A stretch of 44,464 bases of DNA from an uncultured Bacteroidales bacterium (GTDB lineage Bacteria; Bacteroidota; Bacteroidia; Bacteroidales; Muribaculaceae): positions 1 to 44,464 of the forward strand of contig URIC01000009.1 of the NCBI GenBank assembly GCA_900547755.1, given 5' to 3'. Every line of letters begins with the position of its first letter. Positions within the stretch are counted from its first letter, which is position 1. Shown here one piece after another: positions 8,565 to 16,590 of this stretch. The notes under the pieces were generated by a model. It did no database searches. It worked only from the letters and a program-made list of their open reading frames with translations, and was not told where the DNA came from. The translations under genes were made by a program, and so were the position numbers.

Positions 8565-9119
8565 ATGAGCGGCAATAAAAACCAAAGTATCGGTGCTATG
8601 GGCGAACACCTCGTTATTGCCAACTTATTTCATCACGGATGGTCTGCCGTCAATATCAACAACACCATACCTAATTTCAAAGGCGTAGACATTTTCTGCC
8701 AAAACGACAATGACTCGGTCATAGGAATTCAAGTAAAAACATCTGCGTCTAATGCCGGATTCCCGTTAGGTATAAGCAATGAAGAGTCTTTTGACCTCAA
8801 TTATCTTGAAAAACATTGCCGGCACCCTTGGATATTCGTTCATATATTGAATATCGATGCTAAAGATGAACCGCTGAAAGCTGAATTTTTCATTCTCTCT
8901 CCATCTCAGTTTATTTCGCTGATAAGTACCGCTCAAGATTGGTATGTCAATAACTATGACCTAAGGGCAAAACCACTGAAACAGGGTAGTATTGCAGTCA
9001 TGCAGTTAAAGTGGCTCAGAGGAGAGAATACATCTTCTAATCTTGCGACAAAAGATTTTATCAATCCTTTCTATGGCAACTCATTTGAAAACGCCTGGGA
9101 TAATCTTTGGAAAAATTAA
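8565..9119 (+). CDS. PD-(D/E)XK nuclease-like protein of low GC content
   Basis: This is 184 residues with no exact family recognised. The first 60 residues show a pattern like PD-(D/E)XK folds: GAMGEHLVIANLF with Glu14, then GVDIF with Asp42, then GIQVKTS with Gln56 and Lys58, i.e. E ... D ... QxK. This resembles small endonuclease-like domains of transferred DNA. The rest has aromatic-rich segments (WIFVHIL, DWYVNNYDLR) and no membrane segment. Base composition is visibly more A+T-rich than the genes on both sides and codon choice differs, suggesting horizontal acquisition. No integrase, methylase or toxin partner is adjacent, so a defence role is only a guess. A minimal Holliday-junction or mismatch-type nuclease, or a non-catalytic relative, are alternatives. 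Confidence 0.6.
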   Translation: MSGNKNQSIGAMGEHLVIANLFHHGWSAVNINNTIPNFKGVDIFCQNDNDSVIGIQVKTSASNAGFPLGISNEESFDLNYLEKHCRHPWIFVHILNIDAKDEPLKAEFFILSPSQFISLISTAQDWYVNNYDLRAKPLKQGSIAVMQLKWLRGENTSSNLATKDFINPFYGNSFENAWDNLWKN

Positions 9120-9181
9120 CGTGTTCTCCAGTGGTTATATCTCTAATAAGCGAAAAATTAACCTTAAAAATACGCGAAAAT

Positions 9182-9212
9182 TTTGCAGACTGCGGAAAAA
9201 TTTATAATTTTG
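9182..9212 (+). promoter_or_regulatory. Bacteroidetes-type promoter for rpsU
   Basis: TTTG (9182-9185), a 19-nt spacer and TAATTTTG (9205-9212) give a full consensus. The predicted start near 9217-9220 leaves a leader of about 125 nt before rpsU, unusually long in this window. Confidence 0.82.
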
Positions 9213-9238
9213 TGGCGCAAAAGTTGAGGGTATTCCAC

Positions 9239-9322
9239 TGATTCACAATCAGCCGGAGGCGCAATCAACTAATATACAAGAAATTAACAATCGGCCGGGA
9301 GCGGTTCAATCCGTATGCGGCC
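9239..9322 (+). promoter_or_regulatory. Structured rpsU leader with a duplicated motif
   Basis: Two similar blocks occur in the leader. AATC-A-GCCGG begins near 9247 and AATC-G-GCCGG near 9289; each is followed by a purine-rich G-rich run and then CAATC. The second block forms a hairpin: GGCCGGGAGCGG (9293-9304), loop TTCAAT, CCGTATGCGGCC (9311-9322). It has 8 Watson-Crick pairs, 2 G-U pairs and 2 mismatches, and ends 21 nt before the ATG. Ribosomal-protein leaders often bind their product, so this could be an autoregulatory element. That role is inferred, and no known leader family was recognised. Confidence 0.5.
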
Positions 9323-9343
9323 ACATTATCACAACCATAAAAT

Positions 9344-9535
9344 ATGATTATAGTACCTGTAAAAGAAGGCGAGAACATTGAAAAAGCCCTCAAGAAATTC
9401 AAACGTAAATACGAGCGCACCGGCATCGTGAAGGAACTCCGTAGCCGTCAGGCGTTTGAGAAACCTTCAGTGACCCACCGCAAGAAAATGATTAAGGCGG
9501 TTTACGTTCAGAAGCTCCGTCAGGGCGAAGAGTAA
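9344..9535 (+). CDS. rpsU: 30S ribosomal protein bS21
   Basis: This is 63 residues, the family's usual size. The start MIIVPVKEGENIEKALKKFKR and the basic C-terminal half (SVTHRKKMIKAVYVQKLRQ) are characteristic of bS21, which sits near the anti-Shine-Dalgarno end of 16S rRNA and helps initiation. The start is fixed by the family N-terminus. No clear Shine-Dalgarno sequence precedes the ATG; a hairpin ends 21 nt upstream instead. It appears monocistronic between its promoter and the hairpin at 9593. Confidence 0.97.
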   Translation: MIIVPVKEGENIEKALKKFKRKYERTGIVKELRSRQAFEKPSVTHRKKMIKAVYVQKLRQGEE

Positions 9536-9592
9536 TCCACCTCTTCAGGTCACAGCGCAGCTCTCCCGCAAGAGTTGCGACATACCGTTACA

Positions 9593-9629
9593 GCGAAGGA
9601 CGACAGGCTAAGCCTGTACGTCCCTTTGC
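9593..9629 (+). terminator. Strong hairpin after rpsU, probable terminator
   Basis: GCGAAGG pairs with CCTTTGC, GACG with CGTC across one-base bulges, and the core ACAGGCT-A-AGCCTGT is a perfect 7-bp inverted repeat. About 17 pairs in all. Only a broken T-run follows (TTGTTATGG), so termination may be partial. The hairpin lies in the nominal upstream extension of the DUF389 frame, supporting a later start for that gene. Confidence 0.6.
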
Positions 9630-9745
9630 TTGTTATGGCAGCTCCATCTCCATCTGGCTATACATCTGATTCCGGCAAAACAAAAAGAACACATGGGGCA
9701 ACCCTGAATGGGAGTAGTTTGTTATTGCGTAAAAAGCCCTTTGCT

Positions 9746-11152
9746 ATGACTTTCCGCGACTTGTTATATTCCCTGAAAGGGAACTTCAGCATCAGCGGCG
9801 ACCTGGAAGACCAGCCGCAGATAGAAGCCTCCATACGTTCCGGCGTCTCATTCCGGGGCACACAGCTGCTCACACTCATCTTCGCTATATTCGTAGCCTC
9901 TCTCGGTCTGAACACCGACAGCACGCCCGTAGTAATAGGCGCCATGCTGATTTCCCCGCTCATGGGACCTATAATCGGCATGGGTCTCGGCATAGGCATC
10001 CACGACTTCCCCCTACTGCGCAAAGGCCTCAAAAACATAGGACTGGCCGTATTAGGTTCTATCATAGCATCCGGCATTTATTTCCTCATCTCGCCGCAGT
10101 ACGAGGGTAACACACAATTGCTGGCACGCACCTCCCCCTCCATTTACGACGCCTTCATAGCCCTCTTCGGCGGAGCGGCAGGCATACTCAGCATCGCCGC
10201 GAAAAACAAAGGTCAGGTACTGCCGGGGGTAGCCATAGCCACCTCCCTGATGCCTCCGCTATGTACTGCCGGCTACGGATTGGCCACAATGCAGTGGCAC
10301 TTCTTCCTCGGCGCGCTCTACCTCTTCTTCACCAACATGGTCTTCATCCTGTTCGCCACCTGGATAGGAGTCAAGCTCATGGGACTAAGACCCATAACCA
10401 TGCAGGACTCAGCACGTGCCAGGCGGGTCCAGGCCCTGGTATGGTGCATAGTGCTGGCCACAGTCGGCATAAGCGTCTACCTCACTTCGCTCATGATTGG
10501 CAAGAGCATATTCCTGAACAAGGCCGAAAATTTCGTGACTACCGAGCTGCAGTTCCCAGGCACCGAAATAATGTCCCACAAGGAGTACCTGGAAGGCACT
10601 ACCCGCCACATCGACGTGACCCTTATCGGCACGCCTCTCCCGCAGGACTCAATAGAGCTGGTAGCCCTGAAACGCCTTGCCGCTTACGGCTTAGGAGGCA
10701 CCCAGCTTACTATACGTCAAGGGTTAAGCGGGCTGTCTACAGGCCACGCCGCATCCACTCCGGGCGAGGACGTCACACGTATGTACACACTGATGCAGAC
10801 ACAGATTCAGAGCGAAGTGGCCAAAAACGACTCACTGACCGCTCTACTCAAGAATCGCGAAAAGCTGGAAGACGCCGCCCTGCGCCTCGCTCCGGAAATC
10901 AAGGTGGTGTTCCCCGGCATAACCGACCTTGCGGTGAGCCACAGCGTGGTCGCATCCGTAGACTATGCCGCCACACCGGACACAGTGACGGTGCTGATGG
11001 TACGCGCCCCCTACGGATTGACGGCCTCAGAACATAAGAAACTTGCCGAATATGCAGAAGTACGCCTGGGAGTTCCCTCCATCCAGGTCAGTGTGAATCC
11101 CTCTTTCTTCCCCTGGCCTGCCAGAGAGGAGCCGAAGCAAACAAAACAGTAG
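9746..11152 (+). CDS. DUF389 family membrane protein
   Basis: This is 468 residues from the ATG at 9746. The N-terminal half matches DUF389: after a soluble start come hydrophobic helices containing TLIFAIFVASLGLNTDSTPVVIGAM, then SPLMGPIIGMGLGIG, then further helices to about residue 240 (six or so in total). The C-terminal half (about 255-460) is soluble or extracytoplasmic. The function of DUF389 proteins is not established; some relatives are called hydrophobic-domain (TIGR00341-type) proteins. The frame is open to 9575, but that part covers the rpsU hairpin and reads as low-quality protein, so it is excluded. The 3' end overlaps the convergent DUF4105 gene by 65 nt. Confidence 0.85.
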   Translation: MTFRDLLYSLKGNFSISGDLEDQPQIEASIRSGVSFRGTQLLTLIFAIFVASLGLNTDSTPVVIGAMLISPLMGPIIGMGLGIGIHDFPLLRKGLKNIGLAVLGSIIASGIYFLISPQYEGNTQLLARTSPSIYDAFIALFGGAAGILSIAAKNKGQVLPGVAIATSLMPPLCTAGYGLATMQWHFFLGALYLFFTNMVFILFATWIGVKLMGLRPITMQDSARARRVQALVWCIVLATVGISVYLTSLMIGKSIFLNKAENFVTTELQFPGTEIMSHKEYLEGTTRHIDVTLIGTPLPQDSIELVALKRLAAYGLGGTQLTIRQGLSGLSTGHAASTPGEDVTRMYTLMQTQIQSEVAKNDSLTALLKNREKLEDAALRLAPEIKVVFPGITDLAVSHSVVASVDYAATPDTVTVLMVRAPYGLTASEHKKLAEYAEVRLGVPSIQVSVNPSFFPWPAREEPKQTKQ

Positions 11153-12230
11153 CGCCCATCAGGGGGAATACAGCCGGGTCAGTACTCTGAGGCAGCAAGG
11201 GCCAGCATATCAGCAACAGACCGGTGACTGCCGCATCTGCCGACATCAGTCCCTGACACACCTTGCGGCAACGCGGGAGCCACACAAGCACCGGAATTGC
11301 CAGCCATAAGGGATTCAGCCAGATGCAAAGCAGATTCGGAGACGTTCCCTCATGCTCGGAGAAGAAGGCGAGTCCGCACACCAACACCCCCGCCATTCCC
11401 TGAAGAGCGAACCACACGGTTTCGGCCACACGGCTGCGCATACGCTTGAAATTCATGACCAAGGCCACAAGGAACAGCAACAGGCTCACAAACAGCGGCG
11501 AGAGCAGGAAAGGAGTGGCCGGCTCGCGGCAATCCCCCTCGCCCTCGTTCAGCACCCGCTGCGGCATCCGAGAGAAGTAGAGCCGGTCCAATTCCACCGG
11601 CACAAAACTCATCTGACGGGGTGTGACCGGCTTATCCAGCTCATAGCCCAACACCAGGTCTATGCCGAACTGATACCACGGATAACCCTCATTGTACTGT
11701 TTCAGCAGCTCTCTGTATGTCACAGGCTTATGGTCGTCACGTGGCTTAAGCCGCTCACCGGTCACAGCTGTCAGGTGCGCCAATGGCTTGGTGGCACAAT
11801 TGTTGGTAAAATACTTATATCTGTATGTGCTGTTTTCCGGGCGCACATCGTCAAGAAGCCTCTCATACATCTGCCGGGCCTCCTGTTGCGAGAGAGGCAT
11901 CACCCTTTCTATGACACGCGAGCCTCGCTTCCGATAAGGGTACAGGAAAAGGTCGGTAGGCTGAGCCACAGCCATATAGTCGGTCTCTCCCTTTACAAAA
12001 CGCCATACAAAACCGGGCGACGAGAAGTCAAACACGCCGTAATTGAAGACCACATCTATGTTTTGGCCATCCACACGGCCGCTCACTCTCACCCCCTCAT
12101 GGCCGTATAGCTCGAAAATCTCGGGACCCGGTTCGCAGGTCACGAACCCTACGGAGAGCGAATCGGGCAACTCCTGCGCTCCGCATATCAGGCTCAGGCA
12201 TAGAGATATAAGAAAGAAAAAACGCCTCAT
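11088..12230 (-). CDS. DUF4105 domain membrane protein
   Basis: This is 380 residues. A signal peptide (ending near CGAQ, residue 18) precedes a DUF4105 domain with LYGHEGVRVSG, FNYGVFDF and the Cys/Asn motif YKYFTNNCATKP near residue 145, which recalls the papain-like NlpC/P60-type folds to which DUF4105 is related. About five C-terminal hydrophobic helices follow (residues 245-370). The enzymatic role is unproven. Its ATG overlaps the stop of the DUF4831 gene (ATGA, 12227-12230), so the two are co-translated. The final 65 nt are antisense to the end of the DUF389 gene. Confidence 0.82.
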   Translation of the reverse strand: MRRFFFLISLCLSLICGAQELPDSLSVGFVTCEPGPEIFELYGHEGVRVSGRVDGQNIDVVFNYGVFDFSSPGFVWRFVKGETDYMAVAQPTDLFLYPYRKRGSRVIERVMPLSQQEARQMYERLLDDVRPENSTYRYKYFTNNCATKPLAHLTAVTGERLKPRDDHKPVTYRELLKQYNEGYPWYQFGIDLVLGYELDKPVTPRQMSFVPVELDRLYFSRMPQRVLNEGEGDCREPATPFLLSPLFVSLLLFLVALVMNFKRMRSRVAETVWFALQGMAGVLVCGLAFFSEHEGTSPNLLCIWLNPLWLAIPVLVWLPRCRKVCQGLMSADAAVTGLLLICWPLLPQSTDPAVFPLMGATVLFASAPLWQARGRKRDSH

Positions 12231-13324
12231 TTGGCTGTGATGCGCTCCAGCGCGCCGGTAGCGGGATTGAATACTGCCGCCGACGGATTGCGCCGGTCGG
12301 TGAACAGTTTAGGGTCAAGTCCGAAAGTGATGCCGAGCTGTCCGAAGTCGAACTGTCGCGGACTGCCCACCGGCCCGTCGTCATACTCAAGAGCTATGGA
12401 AGCGGTGGCAGGCAGGGCATAGACCACTGCATTCTTAGGGAATGTCTTGGGCTCTCCTTTAAGGTCAAGAGGCATTTCAGGCACCTGCAACTCCGTGATT
12501 GTCAGATAGACCGGCTCGCCGCTGTAGTCATCCGTCTCCACAAATCCATCGGTGTCAGAGAGGCGGAAAACCACCTGCCTCTCTCCTACTGAAGCACTGT
12601 CAGGAGTCAGGGATATGCGGCGTGTCTGCGTCTCCGAATACTCATATCCGTTAAAGGCTCGCATCAGCGCATTCTCCTGGGCCTCAAGGGAAGCGAGCAT
12701 AAGTTCCAGCTGACGCCCGTCGGTAGGCATGGTCTCGGCGGTGCCACGGCTCAGGCTCAGACGGCTGTCCCGTATCTCCATTATGGTCTGAGCCAACAGC
12801 TGCGCTTTCTTGGCCGACGAGAGGGAGGACATGAAGTCGGCATCCACATATTGAAGATATTCGTCTATATCGGGAACCTGCGGCGAATCCGTGGCGACGG
12901 GGAGGCTCCGTTCAGCGGGAGACTCCACTTCAGTGTTGACTGCAAGCAGCATACCGCTCTCTGCCACACACACATCAGCAAGTACACCCGGCTTCATCTG
13001 GAAAAGATACTTCTGTTCCCCGGCCACACCGCGCGTGAACATATCCACACCGATGAGCTCGACAGCCGATGATGGCTCGGAGACCGTGGCCTCTGTACCC
13101 AGATAGCGTGTGGCGTACTGCCGGAAAGGACCCGGCACCCGAGTGGTGACACGGCAGGTGGCATCCACCACCAACTCCGTCACAGGCAACGAATAAACCA
13201 CTCCATATTCATTGCTCTTGTCCCCGGTGAGCAGGCGTGTCTGCTGCGGAAACGCTGCCGCGCCACCGAGGCACAGCGCCCCGGCAAGTGCCGCCAGCCT
13301 ATGTCGTATGATTCTGATTTCCAT
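12227..13324 (-). CDS. DUF4831 family exported protein
   Basis: This is 365 residues from the ATG at 13324, with a signal peptide (MEIRIIRHRLAALAGAL ... AAAFPQQ). The mature part starts with YSLPVTELVVDATCRVTT and contains an LLAQTIMEIRDSRL segment, typical of the Bacteroidetes DUF4831 family. Its function is unknown. The open frame continues to 13474, but that stretch contains the promoter, so the later ATG is preferred. It is the first gene of a pair with DUF4105 and is divergent from dut, the two promoters sharing a 165-nt gap. Confidence 0.83.
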   Translation of the reverse strand: MEIRIIRHRLAALAGALCLGGAAAFPQQTRLLTGDKSNEYGVVYSLPVTELVVDATCRVTTRVPGPFRQYATRYLGTEATVSEPSSAVELIGVDMFTRGVAGEQKYLFQMKPGVLADVCVAESGMLLAVNTEVESPAERSLPVATDSPQVPDIDEYLQYVDADFMSSLSSAKKAQLLAQTIMEIRDSRLSLSRGTAETMPTDGRQLELMLASLEAQENALMRAFNGYEYSETQTRRISLTPDSASVGERQVVFRLSDTDGFVETDDYSGEPVYLTITELQVPEMPLDLKGEPKTFPKNAVVYALPATASIALEYDDGPVGSPRQFDFGQLGITFGLDPKLFTDRRNPSAAVFNPATGALERITAK

Positions 13325-13343
13325 ATCTGAAAATATTTTTGTG

Positions 13344-13374
13344 CAAATATAGCACTTTTTTCCCGAGCCACAAC
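13344..13374 (-). promoter_or_regulatory. Promoter of the DUF4831-DUF4105 operon
   Basis: On the minus strand GTTG (complement of 13371-13374), 19 nt, then TATATTTG (complement of 13344-13351). The -7 box is perfect and the -33 box matches at three bases. The predicted leader is about 10-15 nt. Confidence 0.68.
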
Positions 13375-13423
13375 CGCCAATACCGCAAAGTTGAGAAAAA
13401 CGGGTTGAGCATCGCCTCGGGAA

Positions 13424-13455
13424 CTTGCTTTTGTCAGAACTTTTTGATAACTTTG
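13424..13455 (+). promoter_or_regulatory. Promoter of the dut operon
   Basis: TAACTTTG at 13448-13455 is a perfect -7 box; CTTG at 13424-13427 lies 20 nt upstream as a 3-of-4 -33 element. The predicted start is near 13460, about 30 nt before dut. It may drive the whole dut-to-flippase run. Confidence 0.68.
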
Positions 13456-13489
13456 TAAGTTGATACCATAGCATATATGCTCTACAAGA

Positions 13490-13936
13490 ATGAAACAGCT
13501 TAAAGTCAGAATAATAAACCGCAGCGGGAACCCCCTGCCCGCTTACTCCACACCGGAGTCCGCCGGCATGGACGTGCGTGCCTGGCTCCCCGACGGCCCC
13601 GTAACCCTAATGCCCGGGCATCGCGCACTTATCGGCACCGGGCTATACATGGAGCTGCCCGCAGGCTACGAGTGCCAGGTACGTCCACGCTCGGGCCTGG
13701 CACTGCGCCACGGCATCTCAATAGTCAATTCCCCCGGAACCGTCGACGCGGACTACCGGGGAGAGGTGGGAGTAATACTCATAAACCTCGGGCAGGAGCC
13801 CTTCACCGTCACAAGCGGCGAGAGAATATGTCAGATAGTGATAAAAGAATATGTGCCGGTGCAGTGGGATGAAGTCTCCTCCCTTGACCCCTCGGAGCGC
13901 GGCGACGGCGGATTCGGCCACACCGGAGTACATTAA
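13490..13936 (+). CDS. dut: dUTP diphosphatase
   Basis: This is 148 residues, a normal trimeric dUTPase that cleaves dUTP to dUMP and pyrophosphate, keeping uracil out of DNA. All five family motifs are present: STPESAGMDVRA (20-31), RPRSGLA (65-71), GTVDADYRGEV (83-93, with the catalytic Asp in DADYRG), GERICQIVI (110-118) and the C-terminal lid RGDGGFGHTG (137-146). It heads a plus-strand run and is followed 16 nt later by the TPR gene. An order of dut, TPR, DUF4292 and LytM/M23 genes is familiar in Bacteroidales. Confidence 0.97.
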   Translation: MKQLKVRIINRSGNPLPAYSTPESAGMDVRAWLPDGPVTLMPGHRALIGTGLYMELPAGYECQVRPRSGLALRHGISIVNSPGTVDADYRGEVGVILINLGQEPFTVTSGERICQIVIKEYVPVQWDEVSSLDPSERGDGGFGHTGVH

Positions 13937-13951
13937 GAGGCTGTTGAAAAA

Positions 13952-15730
13952 ATGAAAAGATACGGAATACTCCTTCCACTCTTGCTGCTCTGCTCCGTCT
14001 GTCTGAGTCTGTTCGCAGACAGCGACGCAGACAAAGCCAAGAGCCGGTATTACCTTATACAGGGCCTGCAGAATGCGGCCCAATTCAAAATGCCCGAGGC
14101 TTATGAGCTGCTGAACAAGGCCTACACACTGAACCCCGAGGAGAAATACGCGGGTTACATGACCGGTCTCCTCGATGTGGCGCTCGGTGACTCCGCCAAG
14201 GCATCCGACGGAGCCCGCAGAGCCCGCGAATATGTGGACGCATACCCGGACAGCTACCAGGAGATATTGACGTATGTGGACATGTGCGACAATATGGACG
14301 ACAAGGAGGAAGCCCAACGGGTACTTCGCCGTCTGCTCAGATTCTATCCGCAGGATGACAGACTGATTTTTTCTCTGGCACAACTCGCACTGATGCTGGG
14401 ACAGAATGACTCGGCCATCCGCTACCTGAACAAATACGAGGAGCTGAACGGATATAACAGCCGGATAACCGAGGTGAAAATGGCGGCCCATTTCATGAAA
14501 GGGGATTCCACCGCCGCTCTCAACGAAATAGACAGAGCCCTGGCGGCCAATCCCGCCAACCCGAAGTTCTACACGATTAAGAGCGAGTTTTTAGGCAGCA
14601 TCGGCATGATGGATTCCGCATATCGGTGCCTTAAGTCGGCAGACTCCCTCTTCCCCGGAAACTGGGACGTAAAGTGCAGTCTGGCCGGATATTACGAGAC
14701 AATAGGCGATTCCGTGACACAGCGAAAAATGATTTTCGACGCCATGGAGAGCGAGGACGTGGATATCGAGGACAAACTCAAACTGTGCATGAGCTACGTC
14801 ATGCCAAGACTTATGGACGGGAAGAACACGGAACACTCCGACGAAATGCTGGAAACCCTCCAGAACCAGTATCCCTACGACCCGTACCTGCGTGATGTCC
14901 TGGCCGGATACTACGCTTATAAAGGGAATATGGACAAGGCCATTGACCAGATGAAGATTTCCGTAGACATGGAGCCGGACAATCCGGACTATAACGCCCG
15001 CCTTCTGCAGTATATGGTAGGAGACGGCCGCTATCAGGAAGCCGTTGACTTCTACCGGAATATCCCTGCCGAAATTACCGAGGAGAGCGTCCCTATGGCA
15101 GTAATGGCCTGCGGCGCATATCAGGGGCTGGAGGAGTTCCCGGAAGCCCTCGCGCTTATCGACACTATGCTTTGCCGCATCACTAAAGGAATTGCTCCCG
15201 AAGACTTGACGATGAAACATATCAATGCCACTTTCTCCGGCTACGGACAGGAGGTGCTTGCCGATATGCTGAGCGAAAGAGGCAATGTATTGTACCAGAT
15301 GAACCGCCCAAACGAGGCTGACAGCACATACGCCCTGGCTATAGCCCTGAAACCGACAGACGCTTTGTTTCTGAACAACTACGCATATTTCATAGCCAAG
15401 AAAGGAGGAGACCTTGAAAAAGCCTACGATATGATTCTTAAGTCTTTGGAGAAGGAACCCGACAACCCGCTCATCCTGGACACTTACGCATATATCCTAT
15501 TCCGTCAAGGCAAATACACCGAGGCGCTGGAATCCATAAAAAAGGCTATCGACAATGTCGCCGACCCCGAAGACCTGTCCTCGGATTATTACGAGCATTA
15601 CGGAGATATCCTCTTCAAAAGCGGAAAGCCGGACGAAGCTGTGGAGATGTGGAAAGAAGCCCTGAGACTCGACCCCTCTCTGGAAATAGTAAAAAAGAAA
15701 ATCAAGACTAAAAGTTACATCGATGAATAA
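13952..15730 (+). CDS. TPR-repeat exported protein
   Basis: This is 592 residues with a signal peptide (MKRYGILLPLLLLCSVCLSL, cleavage near LFAD). The mature protein is a chain of tetratricopeptide-like helical pairs, clear at residues 85-200 (AYPDSYQEILTYVDM, LAQLALMLGQNDSAIRYL) and again at 300-580 (YYAYKGNMDKAIDQM, YAYILFRQGKYTEAL, HYGDILFKSGKPDEAVEM). TPRs mediate protein-protein contact, so this is probably a periplasmic scaffold. It overlaps the DUF4292 gene by 8 nt. An AGAGGCTGTT half-element lies between dut and this start. The exact role is unknown. Confidence 0.87.
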   Translation: MKRYGILLPLLLLCSVCLSLFADSDADKAKSRYYLIQGLQNAAQFKMPEAYELLNKAYTLNPEEKYAGYMTGLLDVALGDSAKASDGARRAREYVDAYPDSYQEILTYVDMCDNMDDKEEAQRVLRRLLRFYPQDDRLIFSLAQLALMLGQNDSAIRYLNKYEELNGYNSRITEVKMAAHFMKGDSTAALNEIDRALAANPANPKFYTIKSEFLGSIGMMDSAYRCLKSADSLFPGNWDVKCSLAGYYETIGDSVTQRKMIFDAMESEDVDIEDKLKLCMSYVMPRLMDGKNTEHSDEMLETLQNQYPYDPYLRDVLAGYYAYKGNMDKAIDQMKISVDMEPDNPDYNARLLQYMVGDGRYQEAVDFYRNIPAEITEESVPMAVMACGAYQGLEEFPEALALIDTMLCRITKGIAPEDLTMKHINATFSGYGQEVLADMLSERGNVLYQMNRPNEADSTYALAIALKPTDALFLNNYAYFIAKKGGDLEKAYDMILKSLEKEPDNPLILDTYAYILFRQGKYTEALESIKKAIDNVADPEDLSSDYYEHYGDILFKSGKPDEAVEMWKEALRLDPSLEIVKKKIKTKSYIDE

Positions 15731-16544
15731 GATTCTCGCGTCTGTGCTTACAGCACTCCTCATATCGGTGGCGCACGGCTCCTGCGCGGCATCCCGTCAG
15801 TCAGCCCGGGTCTCCGGCACGCCGGATGCCACTGCCCCCGCGACAGACAACGGCAAGTCCCTGGTCAGGTCTGTGGCCGACTCCTATACTCCGTGGCAGA
15901 AGGCGAGCGTCAAAGGCAAAATGCGCATCAGCGGCCTGCCTGTCTCCTTGAATCTGAAGACTTATATGGTCCGCGACTCCGTCCTGCTCATGAGCATGAG
16001 TGCCCCTCTGTTAGGCGAAGTGGGACGCATGGAGATTGACACCGATTCTATACTGATAGTCAACAAACGGGCCAAGACTTACTGGAAACAGTCCATAACC
16101 TCCTGCCTTTCCCGCTTCGGGGCTACGGTCAACGACATCCAGGACCTCCTGCTGGGACGTGTGTTCATGCTCGGCTTCGGCACTCTGAGCCGCGACAACG
16201 TTTCTCAGACGGAGGTCTCGCCCGGCTCCGAGGAGACATGGGTATTGCGCCCCCTGCAGAAGCACCCGGACATCGAATACGGCTTCACCCTACGGCCGGA
16301 CGGACAGATGCTGCTTATGGCCGCCGTCTCCGCTGATGCCCGATACGAATGTTCGGCATACTTCGACCATCTGAAGAACGGCGATACGGACCTGGACATA
16401 ACTATCCGGATGAAGAACAAGAGCGTGCCTTTAAATGTCACCCTCAGCACTCCGGATTTCTCTCCCACGCCGCTCTCGCGAATCGGAATCAATCCCAAGT
16501 GGAGCAAAACCGACTTCAAAGGATTGCTTGATTCCTTCAAGTGA
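15723..16544 (+). CDS. DUF4292 lipoprotein (LolA/LolB-like fold expected)
   Basis: This is 273 residues. The N-terminus has a signal peptide with a probable lipidation Cys21 (AHGSC). The mature part reads as a beta-rich, half-barrel-like protein (KMRISGLPVSLNLKTYMV, then LLMSMSAPLLGEVGRMEID), characteristic of DUF4292, a Bacteroidetes family related by fold to outer-membrane lipoprotein carriers. It starts inside the TPR gene (8-nt overlap) and precedes the EnvC-like gene, suggesting a shared envelope-assembly role. That role is inference. Confidence 0.83.
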   Translation: MNKILASVLTALLISVAHGSCAASRQSARVSGTPDATAPATDNGKSLVRSVADSYTPWQKASVKGKMRISGLPVSLNLKTYMVRDSVLLMSMSAPLLGEVGRMEIDTDSILIVNKRAKTYWKQSITSCLSRFGATVNDIQDLLLGRVFMLGFGTLSRDNVSQTEVSPGSEETWVLRPLQKHPDIEYGFTLRPDGQMLLMAAVSADARYECSAYFDHLKNGDTDLDITIRMKNKSVPLNVTLSTPDFSPTPLSRIGINPKWSKTDFKGLLDSFK

Positions 16545-16590
16545 TTCCGTTGCCATACAGCACCTTTTCAGACACCCTGACTAATTGACG

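Noticed and set aside
9575..9745. N-terminal extension of the DUF389 frame
   Set aside because: It covers the rpsU hairpin, lacks family similarity and reads as low-complexity sequence. The ATG at 9746 is the better start.
13430..13433. TTTG as the -33 box for dut
   Set aside because: It lies only 14 nt from the -7 box; CTTG at 13424 has the proper 20-nt spacing.
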